A DNA stretch of 64,000 bases from Mycteria americana (lineage: Eukaryota; Chordata; Aves; Ciconiiformes; Ciconiidae): positions 8,285,501 to 8,349,500 of the forward strand of contig NC_134368.1 of NCBI RefSeq assembly GCF_035582795.1, written 5' to 3'. Under the pieces are notes generated by a model. The model had not been told where the DNA came from, searched no databases, and saw nothing but the letters and a program-made list of their open reading frames with translations. This document shows, in pieces, positions 13,046 to 24,600 of the stretch (the first letter of the stretch is position 1; the number at the start of each line of letters is the position of its first letter). The translations under genes and the position numbers were made by a program.

Positions 13046-15900
13046 TTTTACTTAAGGTCTGTAAATCATTTTCAAAAGAGAAATTACTCATTATAGTTAT
13101 TCCACACCATCCCCCCCAGGTAAACACATGGAGGAAATCCTGCACGTTACATTTCCCTGTTGCCATACAGAGAGTTGACTTGGGGACTTCTCCCTTTTCC
13201 ACATCATTAGCACAGTCCAATCCCAGCAGTAGTGAATGAAAAAAATGGGGTTTAGGCTGCCCTCCCAACCCCCTGCAACAGTAACCCTGCATACCTTAGA
13301 ATTATGGTGGCGTCTTAGAAGTACGGTGGTACTCAGAGGTGCCCTTACTAAGCCCCCCAAAACAATGGCAGCCCTGATCACTGTCAAAGTTTATAAGCTT
13401 ACCCAAAAGGAGTTCAGCTCTTCAATCAATCTGAATTCTTTATCTCCTATGGGGTAAAGGCAGCTGGCCAAATGGAAACACACCCTGGGCCAGACTGTCC
13501 CCTAGGACAAAGAGGGACAGGCTGAGGCAGGGTAGGTAGGACCATGCACATTACCTTTACTACTGCCACCACGGAAATAAGCCAGAGAAGAGAGTATGTG
13601 TCCAGAAAAAAGTGTGTGGTACTACTCTTGAGCAGCCTCCAAGGATGATCCTTAGAGAAACAGTTCCTACTGGGGAATGTATAAGAGGGGGAACACCAGG
13701 GAGACAACGTACAGGGTCTATACACAGAGCTACTGTTTGGTGGATCCTTGCAACTTTCATATGTATTTAGAGAGCTGCACAGTTTGGAGCAAGACAACAG
13801 ATTTGCTGCCCTCCACCACTGTTGACGCAGCCACACAGAAGCCATCAGAACTATTCACAAAAGCAAAAATTAGACAAGACTTTTCAATATCAACATCACA
13901 GTATTGACCTTGGTCAGTTCTGCCCAGAGTTGTGCTAGAAAGAAACAGATATACAAATATATTCAGGACGTGACCTTCAGCATTACTATTAAGAAAATGT
14001 GTTTCTCTTTAGCATCTTCTGGTTCTGCATCCATAAATTAATTATACTTTAGACATTCTGTCAGGTGACACCAAAAAAAATTGTACAAATAATTATCTTC
14101 ATGTTTTTCAGGGTAGTTTTGTTTAAATAAAAAAAAAAAGTATGTCATCTGAAGTTAAGGTTCATCTGCATCTTTTTAAAATGCCATTATACTGAATTTT
14201 TCACCATTTATTTTTACTCACATAATTTTTCCCATCCTATCCTTCCAGCTCTTTGCTCCTCCACACAAATGTTCTAGATGCCAGCAGAGATCTCTTTGGC
14301 TGCGTGACTTCCAGTGAAAATGCAAAATAAAAACCAGCAGTGTATGGAATATAAAACACGATTTTAGCAGTGAAAATTTCTGAGGTATATTTCTCCCAGT
14401 GTACTTTCATATCAAAAGTATTTAATTAGGTTAAATGTAGCATTAATCTTCATTTCACATATTGGATGCATCTTGCTGATGGCCTATAGTTGCGTAGCTC
14501 CCTGCTATACAAAGTCATCCCTTCAATTTACTTTTTGTTCACTTGTTCAGTTTCTGAGGTGATGAATTTAACACTTGGTACCATTTTCCTCATGCCTCTT
14601 GTTGTTCTCTTAGGGATCTCAATGCAAGCCACAACCTGTGAGTGTTTATGTTCAGTGTCACCCCGGCACCGCCAGCTGAAGACAGCATTGCACCATTTAA
14701 ATAGATTCATTTTCTTGAGATGGACCTTGCTACTAGTCTCTTTTCCAGCTGGAGAGAATAATCAGGTTGTCTCACCCCGGCCAACAGAGAGTTTAATCCT
14801 CAAGCCCTCGATCTTCCATAAATCTGTCTGCAGAGAGCCACTGCTACAAATTCTTTGTCGTTTATGTCATATCTTGTAAAATCTGTTGAGCCTACTTCGA
14901 GCATGTGTCTGTTTTGACTTTTCCTGAAGAACAGTCTCTCTCTGGAGGGAAAGTCTGAAGCGTAGCATTTATCTTTCCGTGCATTCAGATAGGCAGTTGT
15001 GAAAGTCTCTTTCTCATGGGGATATTTTCCAATGAGTCAGACTTGCTTTCTCTGGATTGACGAGTTCTGACAGCAAAGTATTAATACTATCTTGCAATAT
15101 TAGTCAACTGGACTCCAACCGAGAGCTGAATAAAAAGACAGACCTTTGTCCTGAAGCGGACTCCCAGGCAAGGCTCCCATTAAAGAAAAACAGGACCTTT
15201 TCCTGAGTAATCAAGAGGGACTAAGAAGAGTAGGCAGGATTTCAGATATCTTTGAGTGTGTAGGAACTGGCAATTGGGCCTACAAATTTTCTCCATAAAA
15301 TAACCCTAAAACTTATTTCTGTTTAAAATATATGACAAGAAACAGCACAAATGCATTCTTTTCGATAATCCTGAGCAGCCAAAAATCAATAATTCATTCC
15401 GCTTCATAATCAAAGGCAGTTCACAACAAAAAAAAGCTGGCAAAAAAAAAAAATCTGAAACATCCTTTTCCTTATTTTTATCATTGCAGATAAATGAAAC
15501 AGCTGAGCTAAAAGCTATAAAAGTAGCATTTCCTTCAGAGTGGAAATTGAAGAGGAAAACACAAGAAATGATCTTAATTGCTCATCCCCATTCATGCTGG
15601 ATCTTTACCAGGTCCATACTAATGTCTTCTTGTTCTAAATAATTTCTGTCTTTCCTATCAAACTTCTTCCTTTCTGAGAACTTTTAGCTTCTAGTTGCCA
15701 TATGCACTTCTTCATTTCAGGTTCAATTCTGGTATTTAAATAGGAAAATACAGTGTCCGATTATTCAAAAAAGTAATTCCTAGAATCAAAAAATCTCCAT
15801 TAAATGTTACAGCCCTTGTTTCTCACTAGAAGAACTGGAGCTTCATTAAAGAGAATCAACACACAAATTCTTTAAATCCAAGAGCAAGGTTATTCTTCCC
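13046..15900. other. Unique DNA without recognisable genes
   Basis: Frames of 132 codons (13447-13845, -) and 129 codons (14490-14879, +) are open, but neither resembles a known protein and both overlap open frames on other strands. 13090-13850 is somewhat more GC-rich than its flanks and could be an unrecognised old repeat. Confidence 0.5.
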
Positions 15901-15955
15901 AAAGGAGAGGGAAAAAAGAGGAAAAAAAGAGAAAGAAGGAGAAAGAGAGAGAAAA
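15901..15955 (+). repeat. 55-base uninterrupted purine tract
   Basis: Every base is A or G, ending GAGAGAGAAAA just before TTAGC. Such tracts can adopt triplex structure. It is matched by an opposing pyrimidine tract about 900 bases downstream. Confidence 0.9.
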
Positions 15956-16644
15956 TTAGCAAACCTGACTGGAACAATCTGGTCACCCCTGAGCTCATTT
16001 CATTGAGTCCACCCAAAAAAATAGTCACATCAGTTATACTGTCTTTAGACTTGGCATTGCTACTGTTTTTGGCATTGCAACTAAGAAAATCATGGTTGCA
16101 GGTCCCAAGAGTGAGAACTGGAGTTCAAATACTCACCAGCCAGCCAAGAAATATAGACTGCCCCAATGACTGGCTGCAAGAAGCATACTTCAGCGGGAGT
16201 ACATCAGGGAATGCGACAGGGGGGAGGGCCTGCTGCCATCCAGAATTGCCTTTCTGCCCACTTCAGAGGAGTATGGAGTAGACCCCAAATCCACGGTGTG
16301 GATCAGCAGGCAGTGGATATGTTCTTTCCTTGGGGTATTCAGAAAGGAAATGGATGGTTGACCAGAGGGTTACAACAGCTCAGAAAAAGCTGTGGCTTTC
16401 AGAGATTCCCAGCCAGAAGTATGATATGGAAGTGATCCTTCCTTTGCACAGTTACCAGCCGACATTCACATCTATCTTACATACTCATACGGTCCCCTTT
16501 CCTCCTGCACATGGACACCTCCCAGTCCTGTAATGTTTAACCTTACAGCATTCTTCTCCATTTCTACATAGATTTTCCTTGGGCAACTAAGGCAGAGAGA
16601 TTAAAGGTTGCAGGGAGGAAGGGGGAGGGAGAATTGTTCAGTAC

Positions 16645-16861
16645 CAAAGCATTGTTATTGGGTCTTCAGAAGCGCCTAGATCCACAAGAAATACAAAGAG
16701 CTGGGCGCGGAGGTGCTTTTAAATGCTCCCTGCGTGCCTACTGTATCGTGAAGTGCTTAACATCTTTCCAAAACATGGCTCGGAAATATTTCTGTCAGCT
16801 TGGTGAAGTGGAGAGTGTCAGAGCAAGAAATCCCAAGTCTCATACTAGCACTGACCATTAG
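16645..16861 (-). repeat. MIR-type SINE relic, reverse orientation
   Basis: TGCCTACTGTATCGTGAAGTG then CTTAACATCTTTCC corresponds to the reverse of the MIR phrase with GCCTACTATGTGC and AAGCGCTTTACA. Near the right end, GCAAGAAATCCCAAGTCTC and TAGCACTGACCATTAG follow the reverse of the tRNA-like head (AACCCAGGAGTC ... CTAACCACTAG). This order is the opposite of the copy at 12758. Several CpGs survive, which is unusual for so old a copy. Confidence 0.45.
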
Positions 16862-16907
16862 TTTCCTTCTTTCTTTCCTTTTTTCTCTCTCTCATTTTCT
16901 CTCTCTC
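16862..16907 (+). repeat. Pyrimidine tract opposing the 15901 purine tract
   Basis: 46 bases of C and T with a single A at 16894. Its reverse complement contains GAGAGAGAAAATGAG, close to GAGAGAGAAAATTAG at the end of the purine tract at 15901-15955, so the two are imperfect inverted repeats. Confidence 0.85.
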
Positions 16908-19904
16908 GATGACCTTAAAATAATGTAGAACCAAGTAAAACAGAACCATATCTTTCGCTGGAAGAGGAGCAAAAGAATGGAAATTGATTCAATATGTTCT
17001 GTAACAACTCACAGTTGAGATTCATGGAAGTTGAAATCAGACAAATTCAGACCAAAAATAAAGCTATGCCTTTTTTTTTTTTTTTTCAACAGTGAAGATG
17101 ATTAATCACTGGCACAGCTTAAAGATGTCTGCAAGATTTTCCATCACTAGCAACTTATAAATCAACATTGGATGGCTTTTAAAAAGAAATGCTTAAGTTC
17201 AAGTAAAAATTAATTCAGGGAAGACCTATGACCTCTGCTACATGGGATCAGATGGTCACAGTAGTCTTTTTTAGCTTTACAATCTATTAATTAGATCTTT
17301 CTACTCCCTTCTCTGGGATCACCCTTTCAATTCCACTCCTCGGCATCAGAGGTAATTAATTCTTGAGTTCCTGTAGATTTTTCTTCTCAGGCATCCAGAC
17401 AGGAGGCAGGTCTATTAAAAATACCATTAACCCCTGCAAAGCTCATTTAGCTGCTGCATTTCTCATGTGCAGGACACCTGCTCATCAGATGGCAGCACAA
17501 CGTCTAGAGGGAAAGCCCAAATCCTAGAGCAGCAACGCAAGCCCTGGAAAATCCTTGTGGGTATTGGGGCATCACCCACATTGTGGAGCACATTTGCAGT
17601 GACAATGACAGCCAAATGTGGCCGTAGCCCATTCTCAAGCTCGAATTCATCTTCCACCTATAAATCTGAGAACTATGTATGGTTTTAACTTCAAAGTGCT
17701 CTTGAAGAAGCCAGCCTGAGCATGGATGGTAATTTATTCATAGAACCTAGACAAATTAGGCACAGGCCAATCCACCAGTAGGTATGTGAAGTCTGACTCT
17801 CCATAAGCACAGTATGGTTATTTTCAAGACATGCTATGAGCAGCCTGACACTAATATGAATAAGAAGCACTTCAGTCCAGTATGCTTGAATGTGATCATC
17901 TATTCTTCACTTAAAGAGAGAACATTTGCATAATTCTCACTGGCTGTCCCCAGTAATCACAAATCTATTAACTCTGGAGTTTTGCAAGAGATTAGCTAAG
18001 ACCTGATTGTCCTTAGCAAAAAGGTTTTTCTTCCAATCAAGTTTTAAATGGCTCAAGAATATTTACCTTGTGTTTTTTTCTCAAGATGCAGTATTTTAGT
18101 TTGCAAATACCATCACTCAACATTCCTTGCCATGCCATAAGTATAAATTTGAGACACCTTTTCCATTTGGCTACACCCAGGTACCCCGTTCTCCCTAGAG
18201 TGCCTCTACATTTCGTTGCAGAAGTAGCTAAAGGATAGTACAGAAACACCCAAGCCAGCTCTGAACTAACTTCTTCAGAGTCTGTTAGTACCCTAGGGCA
18301 GCAGCAGGGACTTCAGCGCACACAGATTTTTTCTGTACCATGACTATAGAGTAAGAACGTATTAGTCACCATTCAGCACATGTCAAGATTTACAAGACTA
18401 AACTGATAATTCTACATGCATTAGTCCCTGGGACAGGCAAATGGTTTAAATGATTTGGGGTTTTGGTAAATAAGTCATTTAAAGAGACAGCAGCAATTGC
18501 TAGTGTTATCCTTATTTATAGGGATATTTTTTACAAATGATGAATTAATAATACACTTTTTCTTATGACCTCAGAGATGCACCTTTTCACAGTAAGGGAG
18601 ATTTTATTGGTGACTCAAACCTACAGCAGGTCATGAGGCCAGAAAGTAAATTAAAAGCTTCTCCTTGTATGAAAAATATTAGACACAATATTTTATATAA
18701 TATTATTGCACTACTGTTGGTTGCTTGGCATCAGAGGGAGATGCTAAGTGCTGCCAGGTCAAAATCCCTCCAGCAGGGCAACATTCATCTCACTTAACTG
18801 TATATATCTACAGTGTGAACGCCCATATCAAAGCCAGTCACCTTCAATTTCTTTTATATGACTACAGAATTTAAGACTGAGTTCATCTGCCTTATTTTAG
18901 ATGTCTACTGTGGGGTGAGATGAATCACAACCTAAAAGTGTCCATTTCTCCCCACTGGCTATAAAAAAGCCATTACAACTGGCTCAGCTGTAGACATCTG
19001 CACTGCAAACCTTTCCTGTTGATCAGCCTGTGTGGCTGCTGTCTCCAGCAATTGCCATTTTAATAGGTTGAGAGAACATGTGCCAAAATATCATTATTGA
19101 ATAGCATTAATAAAATCATGTAGGCAGCTAGTATCAGTCACAGAGCAGATGTTTAAGTGCTGTGAAAATGCCTTGACTTTCTGAAGGATGTAGTTGTAGG
19201 TGGCCTAGAAAAAAATGAAGCCATTTTTTATGCAGATACCTATTTCCATGCATCAAAGTATGACAAGCACTGGATAAAACACCGAGCTTGAAAGAATGGC
19301 CAATCCTACAGAAGAACTGCAAAGAATTCCCAAATACAATTGTCATATTCACAGAGATGTGGATTGCACACTGGGTACATTTATTGAAAATAAGTCTTTT
19401 TTTTTAAACTTGGACTAAATTAAGATTATAAAAGAGATTGCTCCCTTCCCACTGATTTGAATAATTGATTTATCTATTTATTACTAAGCTATTGATTACT
19501 GTGAGAATGAGGAATATAAAAAACTTCAAAGCCTTTGAATTTTTGTGCCATATGAGTAGCTTTGAATAGTTTCCTCAGAGTATCTATTTAGTCATTGAAA
19601 CTGCGGGTTTTTTGCAAAAGTAGGAAACCAAAGAATTTCTTTTTACTGAGCAATTATCTCTTTGCCATGTTTCCTGAAGTCGTATCTACTTCAGTATAAC
19701 AATCTACCATGACAAACTGTTTTCCCGGCTTATAAAACTACCATTCTTCGAAGCTGATAGCAGCTGTTTTGTAGCTGTCATACCATATAATATGGGTAAG
19801 GTCACTCCCTGTAGCAAATTTGTAAGCTAAATTACAGAATTCGATCTGGTGCCAAATTCTAAAAGCAGAGATACCACATTATTGTGAACTGTGGTGTCCA
19901 GAGT
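16908..19904. other. Unique DNA without recognisable genes
   Basis: Short frames only, for example 70 codons at 18037-18249 (-) and 72 codons at 19134-19352 (-). No splice-supported or family-matched coding signal. A T16 run lies at 17071-17086. Confidence 0.5.
17071..17086. repeat. T16 homopolymer
   Basis: Sixteen consecutive T, possibly the reversed A-tail of a retroposed sequence. No retrocopy is recognised next to it. Confidence 0.85.
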
Positions 19905-19980
19905 TTAATGTATTTCTTATTAAAATCAATGGAAAGTTTATTTCAATGAGGGTTGGATCGAGTCCTAATTACATGTCGAC
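19905..19980. repeat. Ancient sauropsid repeat fragment
   Basis: AAAATCAATGGAAAGTTTAT, then TTCAATGAGGGTTGGATC, then GAGTCCTA resembles the very common bird/turtle/crocodilian phrase AGTCAATGGAAAGACTCCCA ... CAGTGGGCTTTGGATCAGG. Position and order are as expected and divergence is high. Family name uncertain. Confidence 0.5.
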
Positions 19981-20182
19981 AAATGCTTCGCGTATGCCAA
20001 TTCTGGTGTTAGAACTGCTGTTGATTAGATGTCCTTATAATGTACTCTTCAGTCCTGTGGCCAGTGAAACAATTAATTTCTATTGTCAAAATTAAATTTA
20101 ATTAAAACTAATTTTACTATTGAACACCAGATAATTCACCCTGATACTTAATTAGATAGCAGTCTCACTTCATTTATCAGCA

Positions 20183-21620
20183 GTCCTGGCTATCCGGGGA
20201 GGTCCCTGTGACTGGAGGTTAGCAAAAGTGAGGCCCATCTACAAGAAGGGCCAGAAAGAGAATCCGGGGAGCTACAGGCCTGTCAGCCTGACCTCGGTGC
20301 TGGGGAAGGTTATGGAGCAGATCATCTTGAGTGCTATCATGTGGCACATGCAGGTCAACCAGGTGATCAGACCCACTCAGCATGGGTTTATGAAAGGCAG
20401 GTCCGGCTTGACAAACCAGAACTCCTTCTATTGCAAGGTGACCTGCTTAATGGATGAGGGGAAGGCTGTGGATGTTGTCTACCTCGACTTTAGTAAAGCC
20501 TTTGACACTGTTTCCCACAGCATTCTCTTGGAGAAACTGGCTGCTCATGGCTTGGACAGGTGTACTCTTCGCTGGGTTAAGAACTGGCTGGATGGCCGGG
20601 CCCAAAGAGTGGTGGTGAATGGAGTTAAATCCAGTTGGGAGCCGGTCACAAGTGGTGTCCCCAGGGCTCAGTTTTGGGGCCAATCCTGTTTAATATCTTT
20701 ATCAATGATCCGGATGAGGGGATGGAGTGCACCCTCAGTAAGTTTGCAGACAACACCAAGTTGTGCGGGAGTGTTGATCTGCTTGAGGGTAGGAAGGCTC
20801 TGCAGAGGGACCTGGACAGGCTGGATCGATGGGCTGAGGCCAATTATATGAGGTTCAACAAGGCTAAGGGCTGGGTCACTTGGGTCACAACAACCCCATG
20901 CAACGCTACAGGCTTGGGGAAGAGTGGCTGCAAAGCTGCCTGGAGGAAAAGGACCTGGGGGTGCTGGTTGACAGCCGCCTGAATATGAGCCAGCAGTGTG
21001 CCCAGGTGGCCAAGAAAGCCAATGGCATCCTGGCTTGTATCAGGAATAGTGTGGCCAGCAGGACTAGCGCAGTGATCATGCCCCTGTACTCGGCACTGGT
21101 GAGGCCGCACCTTGAATACTGTGTTCGGTTTTGGGCCCCTCACTACCAGAGAGACATTGAGGTGCTGGAGAGTGTCCAGAGAAAGGCTGGTGAAAGGTCT
21201 GGAGAACAAGTCTTATGAGGAGCAGTTGAGGGAACTGGGCTTGTTTAGTCAGGAGAAGCAGAGGCTGAGGGGAGACCTTATCGCTCTCTACAGCTACCTG
21301 AAAGGAGGTTGTAGTGAGGTGGGTGTTGGTCTCTTCTCCCAAATAGCAAGTGATAAGACAAGAGGAAATGGCCTTAAGTTGTGCCAGAGGAGGTTTAGAT
21401 TGGATATTAGGAAAAATTTCTTCACTGAAAGGGTTGTCAGGCATTGGAACAGGCTGCCCAGGGAAGTGGTTGTGTCACCATCCCTGGAGGTATTTAAAAG
21501 ACATGTAGATGTGGTGCTTAGGGACATGGTTTAGTGGTGGACTTGGCAGTGCCAGGTTAATGGTTGGACTTGATGATCTTAAAGGTCTTTTCCAACCTAA
21601 ACAATTCTATGGTTCTATGA
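20183..21620 (+). mobile_element. CR1 LINE, 5'-truncated copy with 3' terminus
   Basis: This is a non-LTR retrotransposon of the chicken-repeat-1 family. It runs from within the reverse-transcriptase region of ORF2 to the 3' end. The 3' UTR phrase GGTTGGACTTGATGATCTTA and the terminal octamers ATTCTATG, GTTCTATG, ATTCC identify both family and strand. About 1.44 kb remains of a full element of roughly 4.5 kb. The 5' truncation at about 20183 is typical of CR1, which truncates during target-primed reverse transcription. It is the best-preserved transposon here and fixes the host as a bird. CR1 makes no clear target-site duplication and none is seen. Confidence 0.95.
20190..21534 (+). pseudogene. 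CR1 ORF2 reverse transcriptase, frameshifted remnant
   Basis: The coding remnant covers the central and C-terminal reverse transcriptase and the tail of the polyprotein. YLDFSKAFDTVSHSILLEKL at about 20477-20536 is the RT palm motif with its catalytic aspartate. The second catalytic box reads [10 protein letters not shown] at 20740-20770 where CR1 elements have FADD, so one metal-binding Asp has become Asn (AAC at 20752-20754, probably from GAC by CpG decay). The frame then breaks at least three times: near 20660-20680, near 20865-20885 and near 21180-21195. The last frame (21112-21534) ends [16 protein letters not shown] before the stop and 3' UTR. The copy cannot make active enzyme. The endonuclease domain is absent because of the 5' truncation. 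Confidence 0.92.
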
Positions 21621-24600
21621 TTCCAGTTCTACCAGCACAATTTTCCACATGTTGTAAGAGTGTAAAATTACTGGAACAATTTTTACACTAACTGCACAAT
21701 GACCAGTGTCTATCAAATTGCTTTGCAGATACAGCAAGACTATAGCAATCCTGATTACAGTTCTCTTGATTCAAGAACAAGATACACTGCCTTTTTCTAC
21801 ATCATATTTCTTCCCTTGTCAATAATAGCAAAGGTTCTTGAAAATCTTGGACTGGACTACAGGTACATGGTTATGTTTCATGACCACTTGAAAACATGAA
21901 TCTGGATTCACCTCTTACCAGAAGAAGCACGAGTCTTCCTGCTGGTTTTAACGTAAGGTAGGTGAAGACATCAAGGAGATAAACACAAGAAATAAAAAGG
22001 AAAATCAAGAATTTTAGATCATAATAAATCTCTGTTTGTTTCTGTTACTGTGGAAAATGGCCACCTGATAACTGGACCTTACATTGGGCTGAAAATTTCT
22101 AAGAAATTCTTTTTTTACATATATTTCACGTTCTATTATGAGGCTTGTCTCATGTATCAATGTGTGTGTGCATGCATGTGTGTGTATATGTTTCCCAGTC
22201 ATTTTTCTTACAGCTGTTTTTTGATGGTCGATTTTTTTTTTTTCCCAATGAAACATTGTTCTCTCTTTTTCATTTTTGTCTCTCTGCATTTAATTTGTCT
22301 TCTGGGTTGGGGGCACTGCTGGCTGAGGATCTATCCTTCTTGTAACTGAGACACAGCTATTTCTGTTCCTTAGCCCCTGCTGTGCCAGAGGATTTATTTG
22401 TGTGTGGCTATTTGTTTCTGGGCATTGGATTAGACTACTAAAGGAGCAGTTTGGGAGGTAAGGAATGCTGGGGCTTTGTGTCAGCTCTGCTGAGCTCCAG
22501 AGCCTGGTTTCCAAAGTCTTCCTTTTACCTAAAATCTCAGATTTTCCAAAGCTAGCTGTCGATGACATGGGCCACCACTATTTTAGGAGATGTCCTTGCT
22601 CTGCCCAGTTCATAGTAATCTTTCAGACACTTCCTCTGGTGTGCCGACCTCGACTCTACACCAAGCAAAGGGTGAAGGTGTCCTCTGCAAAATTTCGCTC
22701 AAAGCTCAAATGGTGCCACACAATCAACAGAATTATGGGTATTTACACCAGGCGAGGATCTGCCCCATGTTGCTTCCAAGTATATGACAAAGAATACTGT
22801 TCATTGCCAGTACAATATGTTCATATGGAAATGGATAGGCTTTCATGAAAAAGAATAAAAAGTAAGGCTACAAATTAAGGCTATTTGATTTGAAAAGCAG
22901 TCGGAATAACTTCAAAAGCAGCTGCTCAGGACTTTAAAATTATTTCAGCATCCATACTGTCTGGAGGAAATAAGAAGGTGTGAATTCAACTACCATAAGG
23001 GACCACAAGGTGGGCCCAGCAAGAATAAAGCTTGTGAGGCTTGTAATGAATAATAAGATATATAAATTAATCAGCAATTGTCACTCTGGCACAATAATCA
23101 AGCATCAGATACCCTCAGCACCTGGGGGGAAGTCCCACTGAACATAAAATACATTAATAACACCTTAATGAAATAAAAACCATGACATAGACTGTATTCA
23201 GTAGAGAATTTCAATTCTTTGGCATTCTTGGTAAAGGAAACCAGAGTGTTGCTCCAAGTGTTTCATAAAGCCTGCTAGTACGATCAAGTGTAAAATCTAA
23301 TACCTCCTTTCTACAGTTTTAAATCTTCTCTAGTTGGAAAACGAACAGTATGATTTAGCAACCTTTATCCTTCCTAGGGACAATGATCCCACGTCACTAA
23401 TGTTATGTCAATGCACTTCACAGTATATACATTTTGTTTCACAAAGAAACGAACATTTAGCTATTTTTCTGGTGGTATTATCAACAGCATTGCAAATATA
23501 TCAAGTGAGCTGGAGTGAAGAATGACTGTAAGATAAGGCATGCATAGCGTAAACTAAATTAAAGCAGAAAAGATTACATATGGTTCTAAGTAATGTTATT
23601 CTTCTTAATCCTCAAATAGAGTCACTAAATTACACTTCCAGATTTAGTTATGATATTTACAAATGACTTAACTGTACATTTAAAGAGGGGAAACTGGCTA
23701 CAAATGGGGGCAAGCTCCTAATTTAAGGTCACAGTGGTGCCAGCACAGAGCAAATGCTTATTACTGGGATATTTTGGGTCATGGGGAATTCTCTTTCCCT
23801 AAGAACAAATCCCAGAAAAGCATATTTTTATTACATCTTCCAAATCTGGCATTCAGGCTTTATGTAAATATACAAGACAGAGGACCTTTCTTTTTAAAGT
23901 GCTAGCAACTAGAGGCACAGCTGAGATATGATGGAGAATATTTCCTTTTAAATCATTTGTATGGGCAACCCAAAAACTAAAATATAAAAAGAAAAAATGT
24001 AAAGAAGAATGAACAGGAAAGTATTGTATGAAAAACAGGGTATCTTACTGGAGACTACATAAAATCCCTTCTCTCTTCCTCCCCTAAATATAGCACCTCT
24101 AAGTATAAAACCAAAAAAAGTTCAAAATAAGGTTACCAGTTTTGTTTCTTTATAACTGAAAACAGAAGGTGCATTTTTTTAAGATTGTATCATTCTTGAG
24201 TTCAGTTGCCCAGTTGCTCTCAGAAATACTCTCTCTCATCTTTTGATATCCATCATCCTTACACATTTTTTTCTCTACAGTACCTTTCATCTAATAGCTG
24301 TCTCCTTTTTCTTGGTAGAGAACCACAGTGCAGACCTAGACTTTGGAAGTGTAAAGAAATACAGTCCCAAAAAACTCAGATGTAGTACTGTGATTAACAG
24401 AAAATTAAACAGAGTTAATTTTGGCAGGAGCTAAATAAAGGCTGTGTCATACAATGAACTGAGCTGGGCAACACTCATAACGACTTTGGAGAGCAACTAG
24501 AGTTCAGAGAGCTCAGGTTAGTTTAATACAAGTTTTATTTCAGCAAGAATTTGGTGGGTAAAGAAAGAAAAACAGCAGCAGCAACTGTTTCCGATAGTGT

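Noticed and set aside
13447-13845. 132-codon minus frame
   Set aside because: Cysteine- and serine-rich low-information protein, overlapped by open frames on both strands in a GC-richer stretch; no family resemblance or splice support.
14490-14879. 129-codon plus frame with a hydrophobic N-terminus
   Set aside because: Looks like a signal-anchor start, but no conserved motif follows and no promoter or splice context supports it.
16105-16135. tRNA B-box-like GGAGTTCAAATACTC
   Set aside because: No A box at the right distance and no cloverleaf can be folded; at best a fragment of a tRNA-derived SINE.
22465-22848. 127-codon plus frame
   Set aside because: Not recognisable and overlapped by another plus frame. 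I could not find flanking splice sites that make an exon.
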